Part shown: positions 10,316-19,700 of the stretch, in pieces
How positions within the stretch are numbered: position 1 is the first letter of the stretch
How the letters are laid out: each line of letters starts with the position of its first letter
NCBI GenBank assembly: GCA_030272585.1
Contig: BSYQ01000001.1
Span: 9,873,001-9,937,000, forward strand
Length of the DNA: 64,000 nt
Direction of reading: 5' to 3'
Origin: Bryopsis sp. KO-2023
Lineage: Eukaryota > Chlorophyta > Ulvophyceae > Bryopsidales > Bryopsidaceae
The notes under the pieces: generated by a model
What the model was told of the DNA's origin: nothing
Database searches by the model: none
Seen by the model: only the letters and a program-made list of their open reading frames with translations
Translations under genes and position numbers: made by a program

Positions 10316-13300
10316 TCAATCTTGTTGTGGTTTCTCCTTGAAAGCCTTGATCATGGCTTGAGTTCCCAGCTCCTGGCCCCCCATCTCCTCCACCTCAGAG
10401 AAAAGCTGTTGAGCCAGTGAAGTGCCCGGCATATCTTGCCCGACTCCCTCCGCGGTTGCTTGAACAAGTCTCAAATCTTTCTGCATGTGCTTGATCATGA
10501 ATCCTGGAGCGTAGTCCTCATCGATGATCATGGGACCCAGGTTTGCAAGTGCCCATGAACCCGCAGCTCCCCTGCTACAGACCTTCGTGATGAGTTTTGG
10601 ATCGAGCCCTTGCTTTTCCGCCAGCGCCATTGCTTCACACAGGGCCAGCATGTGCACACCACAGAACACCTATGCACAATTTGGACGGTTTGATGTGGGA
10701 ACAAACCTCCTTGCGAAACCTGTTAGCTTTGCAAACGTATCTGTACTGTTCATGTGGCAATTCCTGAAAAGAAGATCTGCTGGGTTCGTTCAAGAATATG
10801 TTTCGCTATAGATGTTGAGGGGAGTGCATGCCATTCCCACCTGATTGCACATCTTCACCGCCTGACCATTCCCCAGACGTCGGAATGTTTGGAGGCTTCG
10901 CTTCCACGGAAGCACAAGGCGGAAGCGCGCTTCCAAACCGCTTCCTCGGAAGCGGTGCGCTTCCATATGCTTCCATGGAAGCGGCCTCGCCTCCAGCAGC
11001 GCTTCCATGGAAGCGGCCTCGCCTCCAGCAGCGCTTCCATGGAAGCGGCCTCGCCTCCAGCAGCGCTTCCAACCACGCTTCCACTGGAAGCAAGCGTTTC
11101 CATGGTTCAATCCATAAAACTCCCCAAACCCTCCAAGAGAATAATTTGTATCCCCTGCACGTGTGCACGTGAAGTGGAGTCACGTGTTCAAATGCACATG
11201 TCCGACGAAGGCGCAGCACTACCAGGTTGGTTGCCCTGCTTCGAATTTGGCTTTGGGACGGGGGCGAGGACTTATTCCGGACAAGACGACACGAGGGTGC
11301 GGAGAGGTTGCCACACCCAAGCGTACCGCGACTGATGAATACTGTCGTAAATGCATCTATGGAGCCGGAGCCCATTTCGCTCCTGGCGTTGGTGGCGTGG
11401 CTGCCGAGCATTTTGGTGGCCACGTTCCCACCCTGCGAGAATTTGGCTGGGTGCCAGGTGGTATGTCTTGTGTTTTTGGTGTGCAACGTTCAGCCTTCGT
11501 TTGATGGTATGTCCTATACCTGAACAAGTAGCTCTGGGTTGGAATGAGAATAAAATTTCTTAAAGAACCTCTTGCCGGTGAAAAATAAATAAATGATATG
11601 GATTAAAAACAGAGATGGAGAGAAAGGGCGTGGAAGACATGATTGCGATGCCTGGATTGATCCGGCTTCGCTTGGGGAAATCAGTGTCACGATATCTGGA
11701 AGGAAGGTAAACCACAGGAGCAAGGATGAGAAACTTGTGTGTTGTCCAGTTGAAGTCCTGCTTATATTTTCAGGGGGATGGTTTAATGAAAGCAATCTCA
11801 GCCAAGGCCTTGAACTCAGAGTGAGGTTGACAGTTTCAATAATCCATTGGTCTTGGGCGCTGGATATTGCTGGGCAACAATCTGAACTGGATGGTACATA
11901 TGCAATGCAGATTGCAATACTACAATGTGGACAGGAAGAGCTGAAACGGTCGGAGTCTAAATTCCAGAAAGCTCCACAAATGGCATCACCATCTCTGGCA
12001 TTGCGGTGGGTGTACTCAAGTCTGATAGTGAGCTCACAATATTTCAGTATTGTAGTTAATTGTTTGAAAGAATTGATGAATCAGAATTGAATAGAGAAAA
12101 GTTTCATAAAAATAAAAATCACCATTTGAAAGGACTTACATAAAAAAGGTCTGAAACATTGAAAGACGGCAGAATATAGCATTTTTTTTTAATCGAGTGA
12201 ATGTCAATGACATCGTAGTGATAGTGAACCTTTCCACCTGACCATGACAGTGGAATTGCTCCATGGGATTCTAGTGTCCCGTACCATCCTCTCATTTTTT
12301 CCAGTTTGTCTCGTGCAACACAGTCATACCAGCGAACGAAAGCCATTTCTTTTTTTTCTCCTTCTACGTGTATCGTGAATAGTAGCCTTAATTGAGCATA
12401 CCAGTGGACTTCATCTTCACCCCGAATAATCACGTTATCGAACCTGGGTCGATCATAAAACATGGGTGTTGCACGCACTGTCTCGATAGGAAAATCTCCT
12501 TCTGCAGCTTCTACCACAAGGGCCAGGTGCTTAGTGGTTCGTATTGTCGCAGGTACCTCTTTTTTCCCCCGAAAACGAAGGATCCCCTCCCCTTCCTCTC
12601 CAATTATCGCGAAGGAAAAAAACGCCCGAAGCGAAAAAAAGGTTTCAGGAAAAACAGGTGAGAAAAAAATAGCGTGTGCTCGAAAAAAATCGGCAGAAAC
12701 ACGGGGGAAGAATCTATTTTGGGCAGTAGGGAATAATAAAAATAGAAGAATAGGTGGTGAGCTATGAATATTTTATTTCTATTATGTTTAATAAGTTTTT
12801 TTCTTTTTTCTGGGGGTGGTTTGTTTGAATGCTCTCAGAAACTCTTCCGAATTCTGCATTGGACTTTTTGCTTCTTTTTTCTTTTCCATCTTCTAATAAC
12901 AAAATAAAGGACTTGGATATACATGTTGGAACATACATGTGCAGCATGAATGTGACTGCACTTCCAGAAGTGGTCCACAGAAATTCTGTGTTTGCTGCAC
13001 ACTAACAGTTTCCTGGAAAATACAAACACAAACACAAAACACAGGAGAACTGCCTATTCATGAATGCTTGGTAGTGTGAGTCAGTTTGGGACTAGTCCTA
13101 AAAGAGTGTGCAAGGGACGCTCTTTGGCGGCGACCCTGGGCTTTTTCGGGTTCGACTCCCAGTGCTCATTAATAACATCAATTAGACGCAAGAAAATTCT
13201 TGCAATTTTCCCCCAGCACGCCCAGTTCCGGCTCGCTTCCAATGGAAGCGAAACTGGAATCCATCGCTTCCACTGGAAACGATCGCTTCCATTCTCGCCT

Positions 13301-14026
13301 CCATCGTGGTTCCATCTTCCGCTTCCGTGGAAGTGAGTGTGGTAGCGACCGCTTCCATGGAAGCAGTCTTGGAAGCGAGCTGTGGGCGTTACAATCGCAC
13401 GCTTCCACGATCGCTTCCACGGAAGCGATCGGTGCCACACTCATTTCCATGGAAGCGGAAGATGGAACCACGATGGAAGCGACGTTGGAAGCGTGCAAAC
13501 ATTCCGACGGATCTCCACAATGCACGATATTGTTCCCCATTGCATTTAAGCATGGCGTCATTTCATCCACATCGCCCTTCTTTCCGCCCACCATGAATGT
13601 CAGAGTCCCAGCCTCAGCTCCAACATCGCCACCCGTCACTGGAGCATCCAAGAACCTGAAACCTTTTTCGATCAATTTTGCACCGATAGCCCTGGCTCCA
13701 ACCCTCCCGATGGTGCTTGTGTCTACCAATAGGGCCCCAGGTTTGGCAGACTCAGATACCCCCCCAGCACCCAGCATGACTCCCTCCACGTCAGGAACGT
13801 CTCCTACACAAGTAAAGACGACTTTCGCATCTCGCACGGCCTCTTTGATCGATCCTGCGATCCTAACTCCCCCTTCCTCCGCGATTTTACACATCGGTTT
13901 GCTAGGGGTTCGGTTCCATCCAATCACTTCGAAACCCGCCTTGCATAGATTCGACGCCATGTATCCACCCATTAAACCGAGTCCAAGGAACGCGACCCTG
14001 GCGGGCGCGGAGATCGGAGTCGCCAT
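10316..14026 (-). CDS. Beta-hydroxyacid dehydrogenase (HIBADH/glyoxylate reductase type)
   Basis: NAD(P)-dependent oxidoreductase of the 3-hydroxyisobutyrate dehydrogenase family, which acts on 3-hydroxy acids or on glyoxylate and succinic semialdehyde. Exon 1 is 14026-13509, starting at MATPISAPARVAF and followed by the Rossmann glycine motif GLGLMGG. It also carries the substrate-binding DAPVTGGDVGAEAGTL motif. Exon 2 (10895-10841) has GNGQAVKMCNQ with the catalytic lysine. Exon 3 (10669-10316) is the all-helical C-terminal domain. The total is 308 residues, normal for the family. A start 26 codons upstream (14104) is possible and would add a basic extension. The first intron coincides with a terminal-inverted-repeat element. 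The donor GT is the outer end of that repeat, and the acceptor used here lies 17 bases inside the other end, adding about six residues. That junction is inferred from phase. Plant and bacterial relatives include both HIBADH-like and GLYR enzymes; I cannot choose between them. Confidence 0.8.
10969..11064. repeat. Three tandem 32 bp units built on a GCTTCCATGGAAGC palindrome
   Basis: Units 10969-11000, 11001-11032 and 11033-11064 are identical. Each starts with the 14 bp palindrome, followed by GGCCTCGCCTCCAGCAGC-type spacer. Single and degenerate palindrome copies continue on both sides and reappear at the other end of the element. Confidence 0.95.
12119..12517 (-). CDS. Possible transposon protein remnant (unrecognised)
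   Basis: A 132-codon open frame inside the inverted-repeat element. It has the feel of the C-terminal part of proteins carried by Plavaka/CACTA-like transposons: a hydrophobic HWYAQLRLLFTIHV strand segment, then FVRWYDC and YDVIDIHSI. No catalytic motif is visible and no upstream exon was found, so it is at best a fragment. Family assignment is a guess from style. Confidence 0.3.
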   Translation of the reverse strand: MVEAAEGDFPIETVRATPMFYDRPRFDNVIIRGEDEVHWYAQLRLLFTIHVEGEKKEMAFVRWYDCVARDKLEKMRGWYGTLESHGAIPLSWSGGKVHYHYDVIDIHSIKKKCYILPSFNVSDLFYVSPFKW

Positions 14027-14629
14027 TTTCTTTTTTCTTGGGGGGTGGTACAAGAATTTAGAGGGAGATCGAATACCTTGCCAGACTCGTTCAGGGATGA
14101 ACACGAACGCGCGTTCGTTCGTTCGTTAGTAAGCGCGCGTTCGTTCAATCTGAACAGGCCCTTAGAGCATCCCCACCGCGGAACTCATCCTCATCTCAAC
14201 TCGCGCACGTGCGAGCGAATCGCGACTATCGTTAGTCCCAATTCGCCGCGTACCATTTCGCCGCATCCCGCGACCCCCGCTACGCCGCCGTCAGACACGC
14301 GCATTTCGACACGTGACTAGACTTTTGGCAGAATAGATGGCAGAATTGGATTCATAGGATGGGCTTTTCCTTGATCTATGTTTGGATGTTTCTGGTAGGC
14401 TTTGTCAGTTTCTATGGGACAATCATATAGCACCCATGATGGGATGTGTGTACTGCCGAGACCTGTATGTGTGTACGATGGGTTTGAGCCAGTCGGGTAT
14501 GCAGTTAGAGTCGGTTGGATTGTACTGATCAGCATGGTTAGAGTTGGTTGTTCAGTTGCAGGAGTTTGACAGTACGATCCTGTGGAGTATAAAGGGACAA
14601 TGTTTTCTGTGTAATCATCTCAGTGTGCT
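14027..14629. other. Dehydrogenase 5' flank
   Basis: Upstream region of the minus-strand dehydrogenase. Contains a GTTC microsatellite (14107-14140) and a GC-rich block with CGCG and CACGTG motifs to about 14310. A CACGTG at 14197-14212 could be a G-box-type site, but nothing decides this. Confidence 0.4.
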
Positions 14630-14639
14630 ATATCCCAAA

Positions 14640-14945
14640 GCACATCCCCCATTGCTATCTACTCCACGATCGACGTGGTGCTGACATGGCACTCTGACTA
14701 AACCGGCGCGCGCCGGTCTACTTCGCGGTCGCTCGGCGCGCGCCGGTCTACCTCGCGGTCGCGGCGAACGCGCCGGTCTACCCCGCTCGCGGCGCGCCGG
14801 TCGCGCTAACCCTAAACCCTAAACCCTAAACACCTAAACCTTTACCCCCAATTCCTCGATCCAGGGCATGACAGATGATTTCAGTCCGTCATGCGCGCAT
14901 GTCAGCCCACGTCGATCGTGGAGTAGATAGCAACGGGGGATGTGC
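14640..14945. mobile_element. Mutator-like MITE, 306 bp, with 10 bp target duplication
   Basis: About 48 bp terminal inverted repeats (14640-14688 and 14898-14945, starting GCACATCCCCC) differ by one base and one indel. The direct repeat ATATCCCAAA flanks both sides (14630-14639 and 14946-14955), a 10 bp target duplication. Long inverted repeats with 8-11 bp duplications are the mark of MULE elements. The interior is GC-rich with repeated GCGCGCCGGTCTAC blocks and ends in telomere-like CCCTAAA units. No coding capacity. Confidence 0.85.
14811..14840. repeat. Interstitial CCCTAAA telomere-type repeat
   Basis: Three to four near-perfect units of the plant-type telomere repeat inside the MITE. 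A related block ending in AACCCTAACCCCTAAAC lies at about 15247-15270, preceded by the same CGCGCCGGTC-type sequence, so this is part of a repeated element rather than a chromosome end. Confidence 0.85.
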
Positions 14946-14955
14946 ATATCCCAAA

Positions 14956-16163
14956 CCCCTGTGTACGATTTACTCCGCACTCAGTGAAGACATCTTCGCA
15001 AAACTTTTCGAACTTTTCAAGTCACTTTCGCGACGACTACGGTGCTTGAGAACGAACGTCTCCTGTCCTGACGCGCGCGCGAACGGATGAGTGTGCACCA
15101 ATGGCAAAGCTTACTCCCACTACTCCGACCCCGTTACTCCGACTCACACCAGCGCTAACGGTCGCTTGGCGCGGTCGCTCGACGCGCGACGGTTCGCGCC
15201 GGTCTACCACGATATATTAGCCCCCCGCTCGACGTGCGCCGGTCGCGCTAACCCTAACCCCTAAACAACCCCCCCTTTTTCATATACATGCATCTCCGAC
15301 ACACCTCCACCTTGATCTCTGTTCTCTGACACACCTTCGCCCTGCCCTCTGTTCTCTGTCTGGGTCACCGGCTTCTCGACGGAACTCTCCGTGCCACCAC
15401 CTTTTGGTTTTCAACCCGTTCCACTTCAGACGACGTCGGGTGTGTCGCGCTCTCTGCGGCTTGCGTAGTACTGCGACGGCTCCCGTTGGACGCAAGTACA
15501 GTAACGTTCCCAGTTTTTGATGAGATTGAATGGGCTGGGGCGGACACGCTGGAAATGTGATAGTCGGACATGGAACAACGTCCCTGGCGACTTTTAACGG
15601 GATGTCTCCGCAACCATGCAGCGAACACGCTTCTGACAGCTGCATCGACGCAACCAGTCGACGTCGGTGGAGTCGTATCGACTCGTCGGTGGTCTGTTTT
15701 AGCTGGTGCGTTTGCATGAAGTTTAACGTCGTTTGGAAACTGTGTTACAATGCGCTTGGTATTCTGGCCCTTCTATGGAATCGAGGGTTACTGGCAGACG
15801 ACCCTTCGTTCGCTCCTACCACCACCACTTCCAACGCCAGTCTCATGTCACTCCGTCTCTACACCTGCCGACTACATTGTCGGCGTTTCTTCTGTTCTGC
15901 CGCCCCTGACTACGGCGGCTGCGTTTCTGTCCCACCTATGAGTCACTTCCCCATCAAAGACAAATGCCCCCCTTTGTTCCTAAATTCCCGAATGAACAAC
16001 AGTTGGATTGGAATGTGTGTGGTAATTTGTCAGTGATACCAGCTGCTGACGTCCAGGGACGTCAGACGTCAAAGGCGTCATGCATCTGACGTCTGTGAAG
16101 CGTCAGATGCATCCCCGGTGAATGACAGCATCCTCCCAAGGAGGTACTACTGAACTACAGCGA
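14956..16163. other. Repeat-like spacer left of the retrotransposon
   Basis: Holds a second copy of the CGCGCCGGTC / CCTAAC block (15170-15270) and a CT-rich stretch. Open frames on both strands (15280-15717 minus, 15530-16036 plus) carry no recognisable domain. At 16047-16113 several GACGTC palindromes include a GCATCTGACG ... CGTCAGATGC hairpin. Confidence 0.4.
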
Positions 16164-16168
16164 GGAAA

Positions 16169-16488
16169 TGTAAGACGCGGGAGTGGTATTAAGACAATGG
16201 AACTTTACAAAGAACACCGAGTCCACCACCACACTACTCTTGTAGTGCGGACCGGTCAAGTCCAGTTACGGTTACGGCGGAGGTTCGAATCCTCCCCGGA
16301 ACTACCTCTCACTCTTTCACACATTCACACAATGTTCCACTACGATCGGTCAGTCACACAACTAACCATCACCAACTACCACTCAGCCGAGCGGTTAAGA
16401 CGAAAATAGAAAGACTCGCGATCCGGAGATCACGAGTTCGAACCCCACTGTTCCCACACTTCCACTACCACAAAGAAAAACTGTCACA
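16169..16488 (-). repeat. 3' LTR of the gypsy element
   Basis: 320 bp, TG...CA ends. Differs from the other LTR at three visible positions (near 16297, 16367 and 16382). Contains a T-arm-like hairpin GGAGG-TTCGAAT-CCTCC (about 16279-16295) and a second GTTCGAAC box-B-like motif (about 16437). Confidence 0.95.
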
Positions 16489-16500
16489 AGACTCCCCCTG
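16489..16500 (-). other. Polypurine tract
   Basis: Read on the minus strand, CAGGGGGAGTCT directly abuts the 3' LTR. This is the position and composition of the plus-strand primer of reverse transcription. Confidence 0.8.
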
Positions 16501-16798
16501 ACCTTGGGAAGCTGGACCCCCAGTCCTAAGGTCACCATAAGCACATAGAAAATCCAGCAAAGAAATAGAGCACCCTCAAAGCAAAAGAAAATCCCCAAAG
16601 ACTCTCCAAAAAGCAAAAAGGAACACCCCATCTGAAAGACCATCCCAAAGACAGTAGAAAAGAAAATAGCTGACCTGGTCTCAGCACTAACACCATCTCC
16701 CCTGAACCCCCATCAGTCATAGACTAAAATTCTTTTCTCATTCCCTTGTCTCTTCAGGGATATCTCTCATTTATACTCACTGTTTGCATCAATCTCAA

Positions 16799-19700
16799 TT
16801 AACTCCATTTCCAAATCCTCCTTTCCTGGACTGATGCCTCCAGGTTGTTTTGCTGGAAGTATGCTGCTGCAATTTCTGGGCAGTTTTCCAAATTCCTGAT
16901 AGGTTCCCAGCTGTCATGGCCTCTATCATACCCCTGCCATCTGATGAGGAACTCTCTTGAGGTCCTCCCCCTGCCTCTGCCTCTTCTGATCTCTCTGTGA
17001 TCCAAAAATCTCTCCACATGGAACTCTGGGTTTCCATCAATGATCTCAGGAGGAACTGGGTTGGGTTCCCTTTCCCCATGCTGCTCATCCTGGATGTATC
17101 TCCTCAGCTTTGAGATATGGAACACTGGATGTAGACTCCACTGCTGAGGAACTTCCAATTCATAGGCCACTTGGCCCACCCTCTTCAGAATCTTGAATGG
17201 ACCCACATACTTTGGACCCAACTTCTTGCATCTGTCTCCAGCCAGCTTCAAGTCTTTTGTACTCAGGAGGACCACATCATTCACCCTGAACTCATCTTCT
17301 CTCCTATGCTTGTCTGCATTCTGCTTCTGTCTGTTCTGAGCTCTGGCAATGCATGTCTTGGCTACCTCCACATCCATCTTCAGATCATTCAAAATTTCAT
17401 CCACACCCCTGATGGGTGTCTCAATCTTCTTCCTCCCCAACAAGGCTGCAGGCACCAAAGGTTCTTCTCCAGAATTCAAGTAGAATGGGCTATACCCAGT
17501 ACTTGATTGTTTCCCTTGGTTGTACACAAATTCTGCTGCACTCAACTTCAAATCCCAATCTGTTTGGGAATGATCCACATAGGCTCTGAGGCTTTCTTCC
17601 AGTATCCTGTTGAGCCTCTCTGTTTGGCCATCTGACTGAGGATGTCTGGCAGATGACATCTTCAATGTTGTCCCCACCAGCTTCATCAACTCCTTCCACA
17701 GTTCAGATGTGAACCTGGCATCCCTATCAGATACCAGATCCTCAGGCATCCCATGATGTCTCCAGACTTCATCAAATATCATCCTGGCCATTCCTACTGC
17801 TCCAATAGTTCCTTGGGTGGCACAGAAGTGAGACATCTTGGACATCCTGTCCACAAATACCACAATGGCATCCTTCCCTCTGGCTGTCTTGGGTAATCCT
17901 GTGATGAGGTCCAGACTCACAGAGCTCCATCTTCTGGTTGGAATCTGCAATGGTTGCAAATCCCCTGCAAGTTTCTGTGTTGATGCTTTAGTCTTTTGGC
18001 ACACTGGGCAACTCCTGCAATATTGAGCTACCTCCTGGGACATCTTCTTCCACCAGAAATGTTGTTGCAATACAGCCAGTGTTCTCTCCTTCCCTTTGTG
18101 TCCTCCAATCAGACTATCATGTCCTTCTTTCATCACCATTGCTTTCAGACTTTGTGGCACCACAATCTTTCCTTCCACAGTCTGTAGAACTCCATCAGTA
18201 GACATCTTGAACACCCTTTGGGTCTGGATGTCAGAATCCAGTCTCTTCAGGATTTCCTTGCAATGTTCATCATTCATCTGAGCATCAGCAACCTCCTTTG
18301 GACTCCCTTGAGCCATAGGTTCCATGGATGACTTCTCCAGTGCATTGATTTGTTCATCAGATCTTGACAATCCTTTTCCAGTACCCCATTTGGTACCTCC
18401 TCTTGCATCACTTGGCATCACATCTGTTTTCAGTCTCTCAGGCAGCTTTCCAGTTTGGCATCCAGTAACCTTCACCAATCTGGAACCCAATGGCTCTCCT
18501 GGTTGTTCATCAAACACAAGATCCTGTGGATGATTCTCTCCCCAGGCCCCCAAGCCTTGGTACCTCTGAACTGTGCCTTCATGCTTCACAAGAGTTTTTG
18601 TTGTGCCATCTGGTGTAGATGCCTTCAAATCTCCCCCTCCACTTCCAGAATCCCTTGGATCCACTGGATGTGGACATCTGGAGAGGGCATCAGCCACCAC
18701 ATTATCCTTTCCTGGGATGTGCACTGTTTGAAACCTGAAAGGAGCTAAAAACTCCACCCATCTGGCTTGTCTTCTGCTCAGATGCTGTTGAGAATCCAGC
18801 CATACCAATGACTGATTGTCTGTCCTGAGGACAAACTCCCTTCCTTCCAAATATGCCCTCCACTTCTTAAGACAGTGGACAATCCCTAACAACTCAATCT
18901 CATGGATTGGGTACCTTGTTTCAGCATCAGTCAGCTTATGGGATTCAAAAGCTACTGGATGCAAACCATCTGGCCCCTCTTGCATCAATACTCCCCCCAC
19001 TCCTGATTGACTGCCATCAGTGGCTACAATCCAGGGCCAATCTTCCCTAGGATGTATCAAAACAGGTGCTGAGCATAATGCATCCTTGAGATCTTCAAAT
19101 GCCTGCTGTTCTTCTTGTCCCCATATGAAATGTTGATTTCCTTTGGTCAGGTTGGTCAATGCTGCAGCTTTGCCACTGAAATTGGCTACAAATCCTCTGT
19201 AGAAACAACATAATCCCAGGAAGCTCCTGACATCATGCACATTGGATGGTGTGGGCCACTGCTTGATTGCATCCAGCTTGTCAGCCATTGGCTGCACTCC
19301 TTGATGTGTAACCCATGTTCCCAGAAAATCCACTTTTTTTTTTCCTACTGCAGACTTGACCAGCTTGGCATATAGTTGATGTTTCCTGAGGGCCTCCAGT
19401 ACCAGCTTCATGTGTCTGGCATGCTCTTCAGGGGTGGATGAATAAATCAGGATGTCATCCAGAAAGACTTGGACAAATTTATCAATGTATGGGGCCAGGA
19501 TCTCATTCATCATGGACATGAAATGTCCAGGAGATCCACTCAGGCCCATTGGCATCACCAAAAATTCGAACTGTCCATATTTAGTTCTGAATGAAGTTTT
19601 TCCCTCCTCCCCTGGGGCCATCCTCAACTGCCAAAATCCTGCCCTTAGATCCACCTTACTGAAGTACCTTGCATGGTTGAGTCTGTCCAGCATCTCATCC

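Larger units (their letters stand above)
10879..13508. mobile_element. 2.6 kb terminal-inverted-repeat element filling the dehydrogenase intron
   Basis: The ends are perfect 13 bp inverted repeats: GTCGGAATGTTTG at 10879-10891 and its complement at 13496-13508, with looser similarity extending inward. Both subterminal zones (about 10900-11105 and 13225-13490) are packed with copies of the palindrome GCTTCCATGGAAGC and variants. Dense subterminal repeats are a habit of CACTA-type DNA transposons. The interior holds a possible transposon-protein remnant (12517-12119). At most a 2 bp CG flank duplication is visible. The exact coincidence with an intron recalls introner elements of algae. Superfamily is not certain. 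Confidence 0.65.

Noticed and set aside
13081..13170. Possible tRNA inside the inverted-repeat element (GGGTTCGACTCCC near 13150)
   Set aside because: The T-loop motif is good, but no acceptor stem or D/anticodon arms pair convincingly around it.
13178..13508. Continuation of the dehydrogenase frame past 13509
   Set aside because: The frame stays open by chance through the palindromic repeats and encodes only repeat-derived residues; the conserved catalytic exon is found further on, in phase, at 10895-10841.
15280..16036. Frames on both strands left of the retrotransposon as genes
   Set aside because: Composition and repeats suggest old repeat DNA; no recognisable protein features.
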